NCBI RefSeq assembly: GCF_047663525.1
Contig: NC_092591.1
Coordinates: 45,857,501-45,921,500 of the forward strand
Length of the DNA stretch: 64,000 bases
Reading direction: 5' to 3'
Source of the DNA: Anas platyrhynchos
Taxonomy: Eukaryota > Chordata > Aves > Anseriformes > Anatidae
A program made the translations under genes and the position numbers. Within the stretch, counting starts at the first letter, position 1. Each line of letters begins with the position of its first letter. Of this stretch, positions 37,501 through 51,271 are shown piece by piece. The notes under the pieces were generated by a model that saw only the letters and a list, made by a program, of their open reading frames with translations, did not search any database and was not told where the DNA came from.

Positions 37501-40500
37501 CTGGCTCCAGAAAACATCAGCTTTATGACAGACTAAGTTCACCGTTACTGTGCTAACCATCTCCCAATGTCAAATTCAGAAACTGGTAAGCATAAGTTGT
37601 GAAACCTGGCTAATGCAGATTCAAGCTACTCTTCGCAGTGCTGAGAGCTAACTCCACACAGTGTACGTTATGAGCACTGCAACTGGGCCACCCCAGGGGC
37701 TACAGGATGGCCCTACAAGGGGTAGACACTGCCTGGGCACAGTATTGTCTGTCTCATTTCCCTTTTCCATGGCCATCAGTGTGAGCAAAAATCCAAGAGG
37801 AGACAATAGTGGAATCAATAAGGTGTATTTATCTATTCATTAACATATGCACATTCCCATCACCATTACTTGCAGGATCTCTTACAATAATCCTCACCTG
37901 AAGACGTGATTATACAAGAATGATGGATTTACTTCACTGGCAACAGAAGACTAAACCCATCTTGGTTTAGAAATAAGCAAATTCGTTTCATCCTTTGAAC
38001 CAGCACAAGATACTACCTTTGCTGAGAAGGCTTAAATGGTTCTTGGAATTTGCAGGTTTCAGACCATTGTAACTAATATTTAACTCTCTGAATCTCCTCC
38101 CCCCTTTATATACTGCAGCAAGGAATACTATGTTTGTCTATTATTTACTCATTAGGAGAAGAGCTATAACAATAAGACATCTCTCAGGTTAGATGGATGT
38201 CAGTCTACCCCAAACACAGCAGATCCTGCCCCTCTGCAAAGCTGGTATCACATGCCTGTGCCCTCCATGCAGCTAAGTGTGTGCATTGCCTCTGAGAAGC
38301 TGGAACACTGAAGATGAAGAAGCAGTGAGGTAAAACACCTTCCACATTAGGCATAAAACCACTGTTTAATTAGAGGTGTGGTAACTACACTTGAACATGA
38401 CCTGTGCTGGTTTTGGCAGAGCCAGCTGGGGTACAACAAGGCGGTGACTGCACAGGCTCGCTGTGGGCCAGGTGCACAGCCAACAAACCTGCATCTCCAC
38501 AGTGACAACAAAGCATATTTTAGTCCAAACTACTGGTTTGTCAACATCAGGGTATATAACCTGACAAAAAGCTGGGGGATACTCCCTCATAATCTTTTTC
38601 CCCCCTGTTGTTCAGCTTCCCTGTTAAAGACCAATCTCAGATGTATCTTCCTCTCGGTTTCCAACCAGAGCAACCTCAGTTTTCAGAGAGGACCAAACTG
38701 CCCCCAGGCAGGGCCTTCCTTTGGCTCCACTGCCTCCTGGGACCTCACAGAGGCAGGAGCAGAGCTGTGGGGACTGTGAAGCAGAGGCTGTGCCCCCAGG
38801 CACCCCCAATCCCTCATCCTCCTGCCCAGATGCTCTGTGCAGCACCACACGCCTCACAGCGCCCATCCGGCCTGCACCTCACAGCAACCCCAAAGGGTCG
38901 GGAGTGCTCAGCACGCACAGCTCAGCCTCAAAGACCAGGCTCGGAGGAGCCACGGTCTCTGTGCAGCTGATTTATATGGGCTTGTACAAAGCTACAAAAC
39001 CAGGCATTTACTCCCTCCTCATACCAAACACGTTCAGCAAAAAGATTCAGCGACCTGGTTGCCCAGGCCTTCCCAGGCATTGAGGGGAAACTTCCCTCAG
39101 CACACAAAAGCTGTGGACTGGTGTAGGCAGCCAGTAATCACCAGGAGTAATGTCATGGCAGACCAAGACACACCATCGTACTGGCATCTGCTTTGCTTAC
39201 CAGCTGAGCTCCCAGGTAGTCTGTAACTAGCACCCCACATTTCTTTCCAAACTGAAATATCTACAGCTGTAGTACATAAATAAACTCAGCAAATAAATAC
39301 AAGTGCATTGAGATCATCATTCCTGAACATCCTCAGATGCTGAGAAAGTTCAAAGGGAGCTGGTTAAGCAAAGACAGAAAGGGGAGAAAAATGTTATTCG
39401 GTATAGTATGTTAAAATCAAACCAAATGAAACTGGAACATGGAAAGGATATTATCCATAAACGAAAATACCGATGTCTTTGCATCAAAAGCTCTAAAACA
39501 AAGAAAAGAGTAACAAAGCAAAGGCTTAGAAAATGTGCTGTACCACAAAACAGACTTTCCACTAGGAAAGGCATAAATTTAAAACAGTATAGAAACTGAA
39601 AAGAAAAAGAGCAAGCAAAGAGGGACAGTAACAGTAAGCAGGAGAACAACAGAAAAGAGCAGTCTTGTCAATCCTCATCTTTCTAAAAACCAGGATTCTG
39701 CCTCTAAAATGCATGAAATAATTAAAAGAAAACAAAGAAAACAAAAACTGTAGGCTTTCAAGAGACTGAAAGGTTGGTATTTTTTTCCTCCTTAAGTAAA
39801 GAATGGGTTTAACCTCATTTTGTTTATTAAAGATTTTGACTGTGTGCAGAGCCTGAGCTTGGGTGTGCCTTGCTTGGCACTGAGTTGCAATATAAACAAA
39901 CTCCAGCTGTGATGCATGAAAAGCCCAGGAGCAGAGGAGAGCATAACATCTCTAATTAATGTCTGTTTGGACCTAAAATGAGGCTTTGGAGACTCCAGAT
40001 AAACTTTAGTACAGAACATATTTCTAATGGGAATTAGGAACTGAATAAATAAGAGTTTGTCACTGTGGAGCTCTGGGTATATTTGCAAAATGGATATGGC
40101 AATGAGATCAGACTATTTGTCTGCAATGTGCACAGGCACAGTCATTCTTGTGTCACCTTTTTCAGTGGCAATAACTATGGCAGGTCAAGAAAAGGAGAGA
40201 TGTGAAGGAGTACTGTATTTAATTTACCTTCAGGTCTACACTTTGAGCACTGCAACTATGCCTGGGTTTGACTTGAAACATAAACCACAAAGTATGGGTT
40301 CATGCCACTCTGACACAGACAGTTTTTCAACGTAGATAGGCTTTTCAAACAGAAGAGTAAAACCATCTGAAAGCCAGCTCTGAGTGGGGAAAAACAAGGC
40401 CAGGTTTCCCAAACTTTCATTAAACTCACAAGCTGGAAAATAATTATAACCTTTCTGTTCTACATGCATATCAAGAAGAAAACACAGGGAGCTCACGGTG

Positions 40501-43120
40501 GCTACTGGAAAGCTAAATTTGTTTGCACAAACTGTCCCCCCATCTCTGCTCCACTGTCCTCAGAGCCCAGAATTTTTCCTTCATTCCATATTCCCCTGTC
40601 AAGGATTAATAGCCTGAGATAAAAGCACACTTAAAGATAGTCTATAAATTCCATATGCCTGAACTTCCAGTCAAGCCAGGATATTTGTTCTTCCTTACCA
40701 GACAATGCTACATGCTTCTGAGCTGTTTAGTTTTACCTAGGCTCTTATTAGTGTCTGCTTGCCCAGGCTTGGCCATAAGTGCTTAGATCTAGAATAAAAA
40801 AGCATCCAACTCACCACACTGTTATGCAACATACTTTCTACTCGTCAGCAAAACATCACAACAGGTCTGGCTCTCAGGCCACTGGTTTGGAGATGCAGTG
40901 ACTGGGACAGACCTGCAGTGGGAGCCAGTTGTAGAAAGCAACAGGAGCTGTAGCTGATTAGGGACAGTGAGGTGATGGTGGCAATGAGTTCAGCTAACAA
41001 AAAAGGTGCTATAGAAAAAAAGATATATTTTTTTAGCTTCCAATGCATTAGAAAACACCTAAGACATCCAGAGTGCATCAAAAGTGTGCTTTTGATCCAC
41101 AGGTGCATATGATGTGATGTATCATAGAACCAGTATGCTCACAAAGTGCAAAAATTAATTATTCAGTGACCACAAATACACATACACACTGAAGTAAGTC
41201 AAGATAATACGAAGTCATAAGCCAAAGCATAAGCATAACGCTGTAGCATTGACATCTATGAACCATCTAGCCCAAGTTGCCTGTAATAGGCTTGGCTCTA
41301 ACCCAGCACTTCCAGTCAGCCAGCTTCCTGAAGTACTCATTTTCCAGCCAGGTCACAACTTTCAGAAGTGGATTCTTCCAAACAGAAGTTACCAATGCTC
41401 CATGCAAGGCTCCATCTCCATTCAGAAATGCTTTGTGAACAGGAAGTTTATTTAATCCAGTTTCCTGTTTTCATCATCCCCAGATGATCGTTTCAATTAC
41501 TTACTGAATGGTTCATAATGAAAAGAAATAACTAATCATCAATATTTTGAGACACAGTATTACCAACATAATTCCTTGAAGTTCCATCAAGTGAGACATG
41601 AAGATTCAATACCAGACAATCCCATCTTTCAGGTTATAATAGTTTTCCGATATTGTATAAAATAAGACAGCCTGCACTTCACGTCAGGATCGAATCATCC
41701 TATCAAAAGCAGGGAAAATTAAGATGTATGGACGCTTGTCACTGGCAATCATTTACTGACTATGGTAAAAGGTCTTATCTGTTCAAGGTAGAAACTAAAC
41801 TTTAAAAATAACATTAGGAAAACACATTATTTTAAGAAATACTTTGATTTCTACATGCCAATGAAAGCCAAGAAGCCTGTAGGAAAGTCATGGCCTCATA
41901 TAAAGTATCAAAAGTTATTCTATCCCTTAGAAATGTCTCTGTTCCTTGGAGTAAAGTTTTGAATAATGCTCAACTTAACGTCTTGTTTCAACCAAACCTG
42001 GAACAGTTAATATCAGCACAAGAACAGACTGTGTGGAAATAATTTGATCAGATTATGCAACACTAGGAGAAATTTTTGTTATTCCCAAAGAGACTATGTT
42101 TACCACCAGTACAGATCTGCATGAATTAAAAACCTCTGATTGTTGTTACCTCTGATGTTTTTCCATCTCAGTTATTTTTGGTTACCTCACAGTTCCTCAG
42201 CTGTTATCAGGCTCCCCAGTAAGTTAGGAATTGATCTGCAATAGATGGTAAGCAGTGGTAACCTTTGTCCCTACATTTCCAGGGCATGCTCCAGCTGAAC
42301 CCTTCACTTTTTGTTTGCATGCCATGGTGCCAAATGGCTAACCACAAGAGCAGAGAGTCTGCAGAAAGTACTATCATCATCCTCACCAGTGGAGCACCAA
42401 GCAGGTGATAAAATGAAAGCCTAAGCTGAGTAAGTACAGGGTGGAGCTTCCTATGGCTTTGAGAGGTCTGAAACAATATCACAAAGCTAATGAAAGCAAG
42501 TCCCACTCAAATGTCTCTCAAGGGAATGAAAAGAGCTTTTTCCACCCAACTACCTGAGTGCAACCTAAAGTGCAATCTAAGCTGTGAGCAGCTTTCTGGC
42601 AGCTTGCCAGAGATATACTTGGTAAGAAGTGCAGCAAATGGACTTTAATCAGAAAAATATATATATATTTTAATTCTATTCTTCATCTACACTCAACATA
42701 CCTAATGGCCCTCAATAAGAAGCTAAAAAAAAACACCCTCCCATGGAGCTGTGCTGTTCAACCACAGACTGAACAGTCTCGTACAGTACTCATAGCTCAG
42801 GCTATCTGCACTCTGTGAACAGAAGGTGATATGGATGGATGGACTAGAGATCTCCAGTATCAGAGCCTTCAAATATGCACACTTCATCAGTGCTAAATTC
42901 ACTTCACAGAGCCATTTACAACGAGTGCAAGAAAAATACAAATGCTTATGCACTGAGAAGAGACTTTCACTTGTCTTTCACAAATACTCAGCTCCACTTC
43001 AGTGGATTTAGTTGGCTTAAGATTTGAATTTTAAGGAGAATGAATAAGCAGTAAGTAGGCTGCACTCAGCACAACAGAAAGCGAGGTAGCACAGCATCTC
43101 TAAACAATTCAGATGCACCA

Positions 43121-43190
43121 AGGTGAAATCCTGACACTGTGCATCCATGACACAAATCCCACTGACTTGAACAGGGCTGGGATTTCTCAA
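43121..43190. repeat. Candidate ancient amniote inverted-repeat element, copy 3
   Basis: GGTGAAATCCTGAC at the left and GGCTGGGATTTCTCA at the right are imperfect inverted copies, with AAATCCCACTGACTTGAA between them. The layout matches copy 1. Confidence 0.4.
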
Positions 43191-43504
43191 CATTTTGACC
43201 AAGATAGATATTACTACTAATAGAAGAGTTGTCTAATGCCTGCATTATTCAAAGACAGATAGAAAATTTAGAAAGAAAAGAATCGTGATAGTAGGTTTAC
43301 AGGTTTCTGTAACATGCAAGGACACGAAGACTTAACTTTCTAAGTTTCTTTACATTATAACAGATTACTAGAAGTAACCACTAGAAGGTATATCTATGAT
43401 TAATAAAGCAAGTATATATCAAGCTATTACAAATTACCAGGAAAGAAAGTATACATAGTCGATAGCATAGCACCAGTCAATAGTATATCAGATAGTGAGT
43501 GTGT

Positions 43505-43560
43505 ATGTACATATATATAAATATATGAATTATATGTTATAAATACACATATAAATGTTA
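43505..43560. repeat. AT-rich low-complexity block
   Basis: TACATATATATAAATATATG-type sequence just upstream of the pure (TA)n tract. Confidence 0.8.
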
Positions 43561-43623
43561 CAGTTACTACAATGTAAAGTTGCAAATATACTTATGATTG
43601 ACTACTTATATGCATATTTGTAG

Positions 43624-43627
<4 letters not shown>

Positions 43628-43661
<34 letters not shown>
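43628..43661. repeat. (TA)17 microsatellite
   Basis: Perfect alternating TA over about 34 nt. Confidence 0.95.
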
Positions 43662-43662
<1 letters not shown>

Positions 43663-43783
43663 CAAAATGTTACCTCATCAAACCAGTCCCAGAAGTGAGG
43701 CCAATAAAACAACAAAGACTCATTTTGAAGATGATCTGTGTAACAGAGCTTGGAGTCTGCAAGGCATCCTCAGCAAAGGTTCC

Positions 43784-43801
43784 TTTTTTTTTTTTTTTTT
43801 T
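43784..43801. repeat. Poly(T) tract, 18 nt
   Basis: Uninterrupted T18. Confidence 0.9.
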
Positions 43802-45632
43802 AGGAAGTCCTGTAGGAAAAGGAAAAAATCCTGCAGCGTGGGAAGATGTCACAGAGAGAGGCTCCATTTTGAATTTTTTAAGAAGTTATTTTTATATCAC
43901 AGAGACATAAGAGGGTGTAGGACACTACCACTTATAGCAGTCATACTGCTAATTTCTGTTTTTCACCTGAAACAGACAATAGATAATGTTTCCTATTTTC
44001 TCAGAGGAAATTTTAATTTTCCCAGACTACTCTTCTGGTCTTTCAGCTAAAACAGCCAATAACTGTTGCTGATTCCTACCTTCTCAATATGTTTTCCTCT
44101 TTTCCAGATGATACAGCTCCTTGTTTTTGCCCTTGTCAATGGTATCTGACATTTCTGACATTTTTCCCTACCTCAATCTGCAGAGCTCCATTCTCAGCTT
44201 GAGAGAACAGCCATATTGATATAATGTGGGGATCACCTCCCTTTAGCTTCATTACTAATATTCTAAGACATGCTAAGTTGCTTCACTTTACCTCAGACAT
44301 TGTATACGAGGTGTTTGCTAGGATGCCTAAGTAGCATCCCACAGAGGAAGAAGAGTGCCAAACAATATTTCATACCTCAGTGGCTGAGAGCAAGAAATGA
44401 TAAAGCTTAGGCTACATGATCCATTCACTACTTATTCAGTGGCTTTATGACACATGCCATCCCCTCTTCAATAACGTGAATCTCTTCCCTTCCCATCTTC
44501 TGCTCCTCCCATAACCTGATATGGATCAACAGTGAATTCAAGGGCTGTCCGTGGCTTCACAGGAGCACAAAGTGGAGTGCATGGCATCTAGGGAGACGTA
44601 CTGATCCAAGGGCCATATGGTTTGCCACATCACCAACAAGTGAATGACAGGGTTTCTTCTGGAGGAACAGGTACATTAAAAAGAAGGAAAATTGCTGTCT
44701 TGATATGAGAATGCTGTGATGTCTGGACCAGATCCAGAGTTAAACCTGCTCTGTGGTAACAGCAATGACTGAAGAAGAAAAGAAAGACGAAGATATCATG
44801 CTGAGGATTTACTGAAGTTCTGTGGATGAGGCTTCCTGTGAAAATGCACACACACCTCAATGGCAAGGTCATGCAGAGCACTGAAAGCAGTAATTGCAGA
44901 GATACAACTGCCCAGACTGCTTTTGGGAGGGGAGTACAGCGGGACATAGGCCTGTGAATAGCAATAATAAAAATGCTTTCTGATACAGGAGAATGGAAAA
45001 GGAACACGAGGAAGGACTGGCAGATTTGTTTTAACATAGAAGGAGGAATCAGATGAGAAATTAAAGGTGACAGCAACCAAGAAATGATAGACTGAGTGAT
45101 CCCTAGGAAGGCTGAGGAAAAAGTTACCTTGTCTTACATGTAATTTCTGTAAATTCATAAAAACGTGGCTGTTTTGAATTCTTACTTTGAGTTTAGGGAA
45201 AGAGAAATTAGGGTGCCAGTAACCCAAATAAGTTACACTGAAAACCTAAGCACAAGTGGTCCTAAAGCAGAAAAGGAGAAGATGCATAGCAAAAAAAGTA
45301 ATTTAGGTAAGTTGCAAGCTGTTTATTATTAAAAGGGGAAAGTGTATAGAAAACAATCTGGGTCGTGCTACTAGAGATGAGTACAAAATAATAGCAGGAG
45401 CATCTAGGGACAAAATCAGAAATAGCAATACAAAGTCCGATGTAACTAGAAAGGGACATTAACAGGAATACTTCACTGCTTCAGGAATAGGAAATTTAGA
45501 ATAGGAATTTAGAAAAGAAGAAAACTAATCAGAAAATGCCAACAAGTCCAATATGTTTAATACCATTATATAGGAGGTCACGCTAGAAATATCAGCAGAA
45601 TGCAGATGGTTAATACTATACCAACAACAATA

Positions 45633-45665
45633 GAAAAAAAAAAAAAAAGAAAAAGAAAAAAAAAA
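45633..45665. repeat. A-rich tract
   Basis: A15 followed by GAAAAAGAAAAA. Confidence 0.9.
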
Positions 45666-45957
45666 GATTATATATGGCACAGTTATTCAAGTATTTCTAA
45701 GAAAAATATGTGAAAAGTAGTTAAAATTAATTAAACTAAACAATTCACAGGTGAGTTGAATTTTTTAACCAAGCCCCAAGCAGAAGAATAAGTTATGATA
45801 ACTTAACCATCATACCTGTAGGGTATAACGTTTGTTCCAGAATAATTTTAAAAACATAAATTAACCTCAGAAGTGTTAGTGGTCATCCTGGAGAAATCAG
45901 AGAATATAGGTAACTTCTGACAGACAGAAAATCTACTGCATCCTTAACAATGAATGG

Positions 45958-45985
45958 AAAAAAGAAAAAAAAAAAAAAAAAAAAA
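45958..45985. repeat. A-rich tract
   Basis: A tract with one G, about 75 bp left of the ancient CR1 fragment. Confidence 0.9.
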
Positions 45986-46059
45986 GGTTGGAAATTAAAA
46001 ACCTGTCAAGTTCATTTACCAGAAAATTAGTACAATAAATCTGTACCATCTATAAATCC

Positions 46060-46880
46060 ACTGCCCTCTACTAGAGCAGATGAACAGTAGAGAACAAATC
46101 ATACCAAGCCAATCTAATTTCCTTCCACAACAGACCAATTGGCCTTGTGGACAGGGAAGAAGCAATAGATGTCAAAACTTGATTTCAGCAAGGGCCTTTG
46201 ATGCTACCCAACATGACATTCTTGTAAGTGAGCTGAAGAAGCAAAGATTAGATCAAACTGCTACAGAATGGCTGCAAACATCACCAGACTCTAGTCCTAA
46301 AGGGTAGCAATCCACAGTTTCCTGTCTAAAAGGAAAGATGCATTGTACTGGATATTTCATGGATAACAGCACCACTTCCAACTTCACTCAGTGCTTTCAC
46401 TAATAATTTGGGCAATTGGATAAAAACTCTGCTTATTAAATTTGCATATTACAAAGTTGGGAGAACTGCAAGTACACTGGAAGACAAACAACTCAAAATA
46501 AACAAACTGGGGAAGCAATCTGGAAAAAGAGTCAAATTGAATAGGAACTTAATGTAGAGCATTGAATTTTCATAATGATAACCAACTGAATGAATTTGGG
46601 ACAGCAACTAACTGGCTAGGGAACAGCTCTTATAGGATGGGAATACAATAGATATCAATCAGAAGGCAAGTCAACATAATGCCACTGTGGAAAAGGCAAA
46701 TATCAGCCAAAGCTGTATGAACAGGATTATTTCATGTGTCTTTCAGAATACAATCTTTCAGTTTCAGTTGGTGCTGATAAGGCCTCAGCTGAGATAGCAT
46801 CCAGTTTCAGAAAAGATTTGAGAAATTATTTGAGGCAGCTTAGCTTATAGAAGATCGTTAAATCCCCACCTCATCCTTCC
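46060..46880 (+). mobile_element. Ancient CR1-type LINE fragment, decayed reverse transcriptase
   Basis: Translating across frameshifts gives a degenerate CR1 reverse transcriptase on the plus strand. LDFSK then, one frame over, AFDATQHDILVSELKK lie at about 46,178-46,245. A remnant of the FADD catalytic box reads FAYY at 46,441-46,452, followed by KVGRTASTLED. LVLIRPQL, the region before the EYCIQFW motif, lies at about 46,768-46,791. Both catalytic aspartates of the FADD box are lost and several stops and frameshifts interrupt the frame, so this is a very old dead copy. It is far more diverged than the CR1 at 36.7 kb. The 5' boundary is uncertain. Confidence 0.85.
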
Positions 46881-46923
46881 AGCCTTTGAGGATGTAAAAA
46901 CGTGTTGAAAACAAAAAATAAAA

Positions 46924-46950
46924 TAACATAACATAACATAACATAACATA
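46924..46950. repeat. (AACAT)5 microsatellite
   Basis: Five perfect ACATA units about 40 bp after the ancient CR1 fragment. Confidence 0.95.
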
Positions 46951-49661
46951 AAGGAACAATCAGTCATCTTCACACATAATGTACAGGACAGGTAGGAAAA
47001 AGCTTAAATGGAAGCAGGGTTGTGGTTAGAGATGACAAAATCATACAGCCCCACCCCAGAGCAGCTTACCTGCTTTGCTCGTTTATTTGTGTATGCATAT
47101 GATGAATATGAAAAGCATCTTGAAAGACAGATACACAAGGACAAGAATAATTGGAAGACCCTTTGGCTCTCGAAACTGCTGACCCACTGATGATCATGAA
47201 AACTGATTATCTTCCCTTCAGAACTGCATTCCTTTTTGTAGTACTAACAGTCCCGAAAATGAATCTCTAATTGGAGCAGAGCTCTGCAAAACCACACAGC
47301 TGGGAACATCTGGGGGAATCAGCTGTTTCCTTTCCACCAGAGCCGATTCCCACTCTTGCTGACCACATGTTAGCAGGAAACGTCCTCATTAAGGGGCACT
47401 GCTTGGGGTGTCTTTGGTTGATGGCTTCACGAGGAGGGAGAAGGCTGATCTGAGCTAGAAGCCTTAAACTTGCAGCTCACTTAAAAATGTAGCAGCTTGA
47501 CGTTTGTAATCCACTTGACATTCTGGCTTGTTATACCAGTACATCAAGCTGGTCTGACAAACAGGCTAATTAAACAGAGAGCAGTAACTACTTTCGCAAG
47601 CTTCACCCACAACGTAGGGGTGAGCGCTAATTCCTTGAGTGCTGCCACTCAAGACATAAGTCACCGTGTTTAGGGTTGTTGCCAGGGGTTGCGGGGTTCA
47701 GACGTGGTTACCTTGACATACCAGTTGAGTTGCCACCAGGAAACCTGTCTCATTCCCACAGTGAAATTTTCAATCAGGTATAAAGCAAAGCTGAGAAGTA
47801 GTGCACATGGGACCAAACACACAGTGTGGATTGTGGGATGCCTAGCCTGAAACGTGCTAAAAAGGAAGGTATAGCCTCCCTGATAATCTTCTAAATTCAT
47901 TCAGATGTGAAAACAGGGGCTGGAAGCTGGGTCTCCTCAAGTGAGTGTCCATATTCATTTTAGCAACACAGCCAAAGCTGGTGCCAGCTTCAGCTAGCAA
48001 GGCTAACCACATCGCTTACTCCTGAGACTGGACATGGTGACAACAGAAATGCAAGTTACACAAATCCTTGGTTTTGCTGAGATCTCAGAGCCCTTAAAGC
48101 CCAAAGATGCTAAAAAATTGCCTCCAGCAAGAGCAGAAGCTCCCACCCGCTCCTTTCACCTACTGCAAAAGGACAAAAAATGAAGGTCTCGTCCCTGAAT
48201 GAAGGCTCCTAAGTAGCATTTTTAAGTGTTCCGACACCTACAAAAAGATCTTTAAGTTCTTTTTGGAGTGTTTTTTCTTGTTGATGAAAATCCAGGACAG
48301 TGAGACAAAGTATTCCATTTTAATAATTTGTCTTAACCACACATCATTCAGGAATTCAGAAAAGAATTATCTACAGAAATCCTGCAATAAATAAAAGGAA
48401 AGAAAATAACTGCAAAAGCAGTCTTGCTTTCTCTGGTTTACAGTTTCAGGCCTTTCATGAGAACAATCAGCTCTCATAAATAAGCAATTTTCAAGTTCCA
48501 CAGGGAACAGCTTCAAACTGAATTAGTGGAAATCAGATTCTCCTTTCTGCTCTCTCCCAGAACCAATACTTCACAGAAAACAGAGACATTACGATTTCTT
48601 AATAAGGGAGTCGTTCATGACAATGACACTGCCTCTGGTACAAGAGTCCCTGGCTGTGGATAAGGATGAATCAACCTTTGACCCCGGTGGCTAACACAGG
48701 AACCTCATCACATGTATTTTGAGGAAAAAAAAAGTCACTGTGATGTTGTACCAACAATAATAAAATAAAGTACAAGTCCATAAGACAGCTATTCTGAAAA
48801 CCAAGCTAATAAGAAGGAAAAGAAATCTGCCCAACTCACAAGCTGTTCTGTTTTAGAGGAAACAGACTTTAATTTATTGCAGTGCATGCCTTTCCTGACC
48901 TTTTTTTCCTCAGTTCCAGCTCAGAAGATAGTGCTTTCTATTCTGTTGGGTTTGGTCTTATTAACTATAATTTTTATTGACTTATAGCAGCATTGATGGA
49001 AATGCAATGTTGTAAAGATCATCTTGGGACCGTGTCACCACTGCCATCTCAGTACTCTCACTGTATTTTCACTCTGTCATCCTATCAGTTAACTGTTGGG
49101 GCTCTGAACATTCCTCCTCAGGCCTGCTGCTTGAGTTGCTGTTATATTCCATGTGAATTTTTGGGATGGTTCCTTCACCTGGAAACTGCTCCTTCTTATA
49201 TCCCTTCCTTTCTAACCGCCCCATCAAAGCTGACCTTTTCCATTGTCTGTAAAGAATGACAGAAAAGTTGGTTCAAACAGACAAAGTAGGCCCATGATCT
49301 TCAGGCTTGTGACATGTTAGGTATTGGTAGAAACTTGACCCTCTTCACCCTCACTGCCAGGGGGTCTGCCACAGACCCCCGCCACGGCATGGTCAGCATT
49401 TCAATATCTTGTTTTCCTCCATTATCACAACGTCGGTGCTTTACCTTTGGTAACCTCGGTCTCCAACTGTCAAAACACACACATTAACTCAGCAGGTGAA
49501 ACAAAATGGCCACAAGTCAATTGCTATGTCCCCTATCTGTGTTCCCTCTGGTGTCTGCTGTCCTTCTAACCCAGGCCTCAAATAATCCGAGAAAGCATAC
49601 AGCAGTACAAACCAATGTAATGCACAGTGCAGAGGGTTTACCAGTAGCTGAATGAAGAGGT

Positions 49662-49682
49662 CTGATGTTGCCGCAACATCAG
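49662..49682. repeat. Perfect palindrome, 10-bp arms, 1-nt centre
   Basis: CTGATGTTGC, centre C, GCAACATCAG. A 21-bp near-perfect dyad could be a dimeric factor site or a replication-slippage product. Confidence 0.9.
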
Positions 49683-51248
49683 GCAAAAGAAGTTTTCCAA
49701 ATGGGACTCCTTCGTGCAGCAGGTAGACATCCATTGAACCGGTATAGCACAGGATGCGTATATTCTGGCTTTAAAAGGATTATTACCATCATCAATCAAC
49801 TTACCACCAACCAGCACACCATTTGCTCCCCAGATTGCAGTCACCAGCCAAAGACTGAAACTCTTGGACTATGCCAGCCACTCATCTAAGCCTCATGACT
49901 TTCCAAAGATACAAGACAGACCATTTGTGAGCACATATGCACATCACATTTAGCAGGAGCAGTACTGAAAACCGAGATGTCACGCAGATGCATACAGGCT
50001 GTCCACCTCATGCAATGCCGCACTGTGTGGAGATGAAAGCCGGCATCTCTGTGTGCTTCAGCTTGTTCAGGATCCCTCACACACCCTTTTACTCTCTTCA
50101 GCATTAAGATGACTTCATGTAACTATTTCCAAGGAAATGCAGAGCGTCACACAAATCCTTCTGCAGTGCACTTTCAGATCTCAGCATCAGGTGCCATCAC
50201 ATTGCAGGCGTAACCTGCAGCTGCACCCAGCCTGGAAAGCCTCACTTCCACAGAAACTGTCTCTTATTCCCTGAGGATTTATAGTTTCTTCATTTTTCAG
50301 TGTAGACCACTTTCCCATTTGGTTAGACACCAGGAATTCAGCAGATCCGATGGACCCTAATCCTACGGTCTACAACAGATAAATCATGCATGTTATACTC
50401 TGTCAATCTGATTTGAGCACTACGTTTTTGTCTAGCCTACTGGAATACTGTACTACACAGGATTTGTGTTGAAGGCTTTTTTTTATTTATTTTGAACAAT
50501 ATTAATGAACAAGAAAGATTTTCATAGTCATCCACTAAGCTAACCCTGAGTTTGGAAACTATCTGATAATTCTGACTGAAATTCAGCAAGTACTACCAAA
50601 GCATATAATTTTTCTAGTCCTGGGATGCAATACTCTGGGCTTTTTCTCCAAAATGTTAATTTTGAGTCAGTAATGTAACATAAGCAGAGGAACATGCTGT
50701 TATAAATCTGGTATCGGTAACTAGACATCCAAAGCCACACTTGGTCTGAATTTGACTAACTCCTCAGATGAGCAGACATCACAATCCCATAATGGCAGAA
50801 AGAATATTATGCAAAGACACCTTCCAGAATTTCATAGTGTTACTGGTGTGTATTAAGCAGCAACATTCAAAACCATATTCTGAAGCATCTGTTTCTTGCT
50901 CTTTGAAATATATGAATCAAAAACAACTTGAATGAAAAACAATCCAAATGAAAAAGAGAACAACAGAAGCAGAAGAGGAACACAAGCATTGCCCAGAGGA
51001 TTTTTGGTTTAAATTCCTACGTGATCATGAATAGTTCATTTTTTTCCCCTAAATAGACCCCAAAAAAAAGCAAACAAATTTCACACCAAATAAGATCAAT
51101 CATCACCAAGACAACTCCTTTCCCCCAAAGACTTCTTCTGAGGGCGATGTAGTATGCCATTTCCTCACCTTGAAATATGGGCCTCAAATATCGCTGGGAG
51201 CACAAAATGCAAGATATGCCAAGACAATTTCACCTGCAGACGAGTGTG

Positions 51249-51271
51249 CAAACAAACAAACAAACAAAAAA
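51249..51271. repeat. (AAAC)5 microsatellite
   Basis: Five CAAA units. Confidence 0.9.

Larger units (their letters stand above)
33626..46059. other. Intergenic block around the young CR1
   Basis: Apart from the CR1 at 36.7 kb, candidate element I, a 9-bp-arm hairpin, ancient-repeat copy 3 and simple repeats, I see nothing gene-like. ORFs at 38.4-39.2 kb and 44.6-45.2 kb lack splice or family support. Confidence 0.7.

Noticed and set aside
38378..39226. Cluster of 120-133-codon plus-strand ORFs
   Set aside because: Mutually overlapping frames in a locally GC-richer patch with no family match.
37640..40200. Weak similarity between about 37,725-37,805 and 40,120-40,200
   Set aside because: Only short scattered matches; not convincing as a repeat pair without alignment.
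41120..41145. ATCATAGAACC as a CR1 tail
   Set aside because: A single unit without the diagnostic GGAAGGGACC and TCCAAC segments next to it.
44630..45227. Two overlapping minus-strand ORFs of about 145 codons
   Set aside because: No recognisable motif, composition typical of random frames, and the two compete in different frames.
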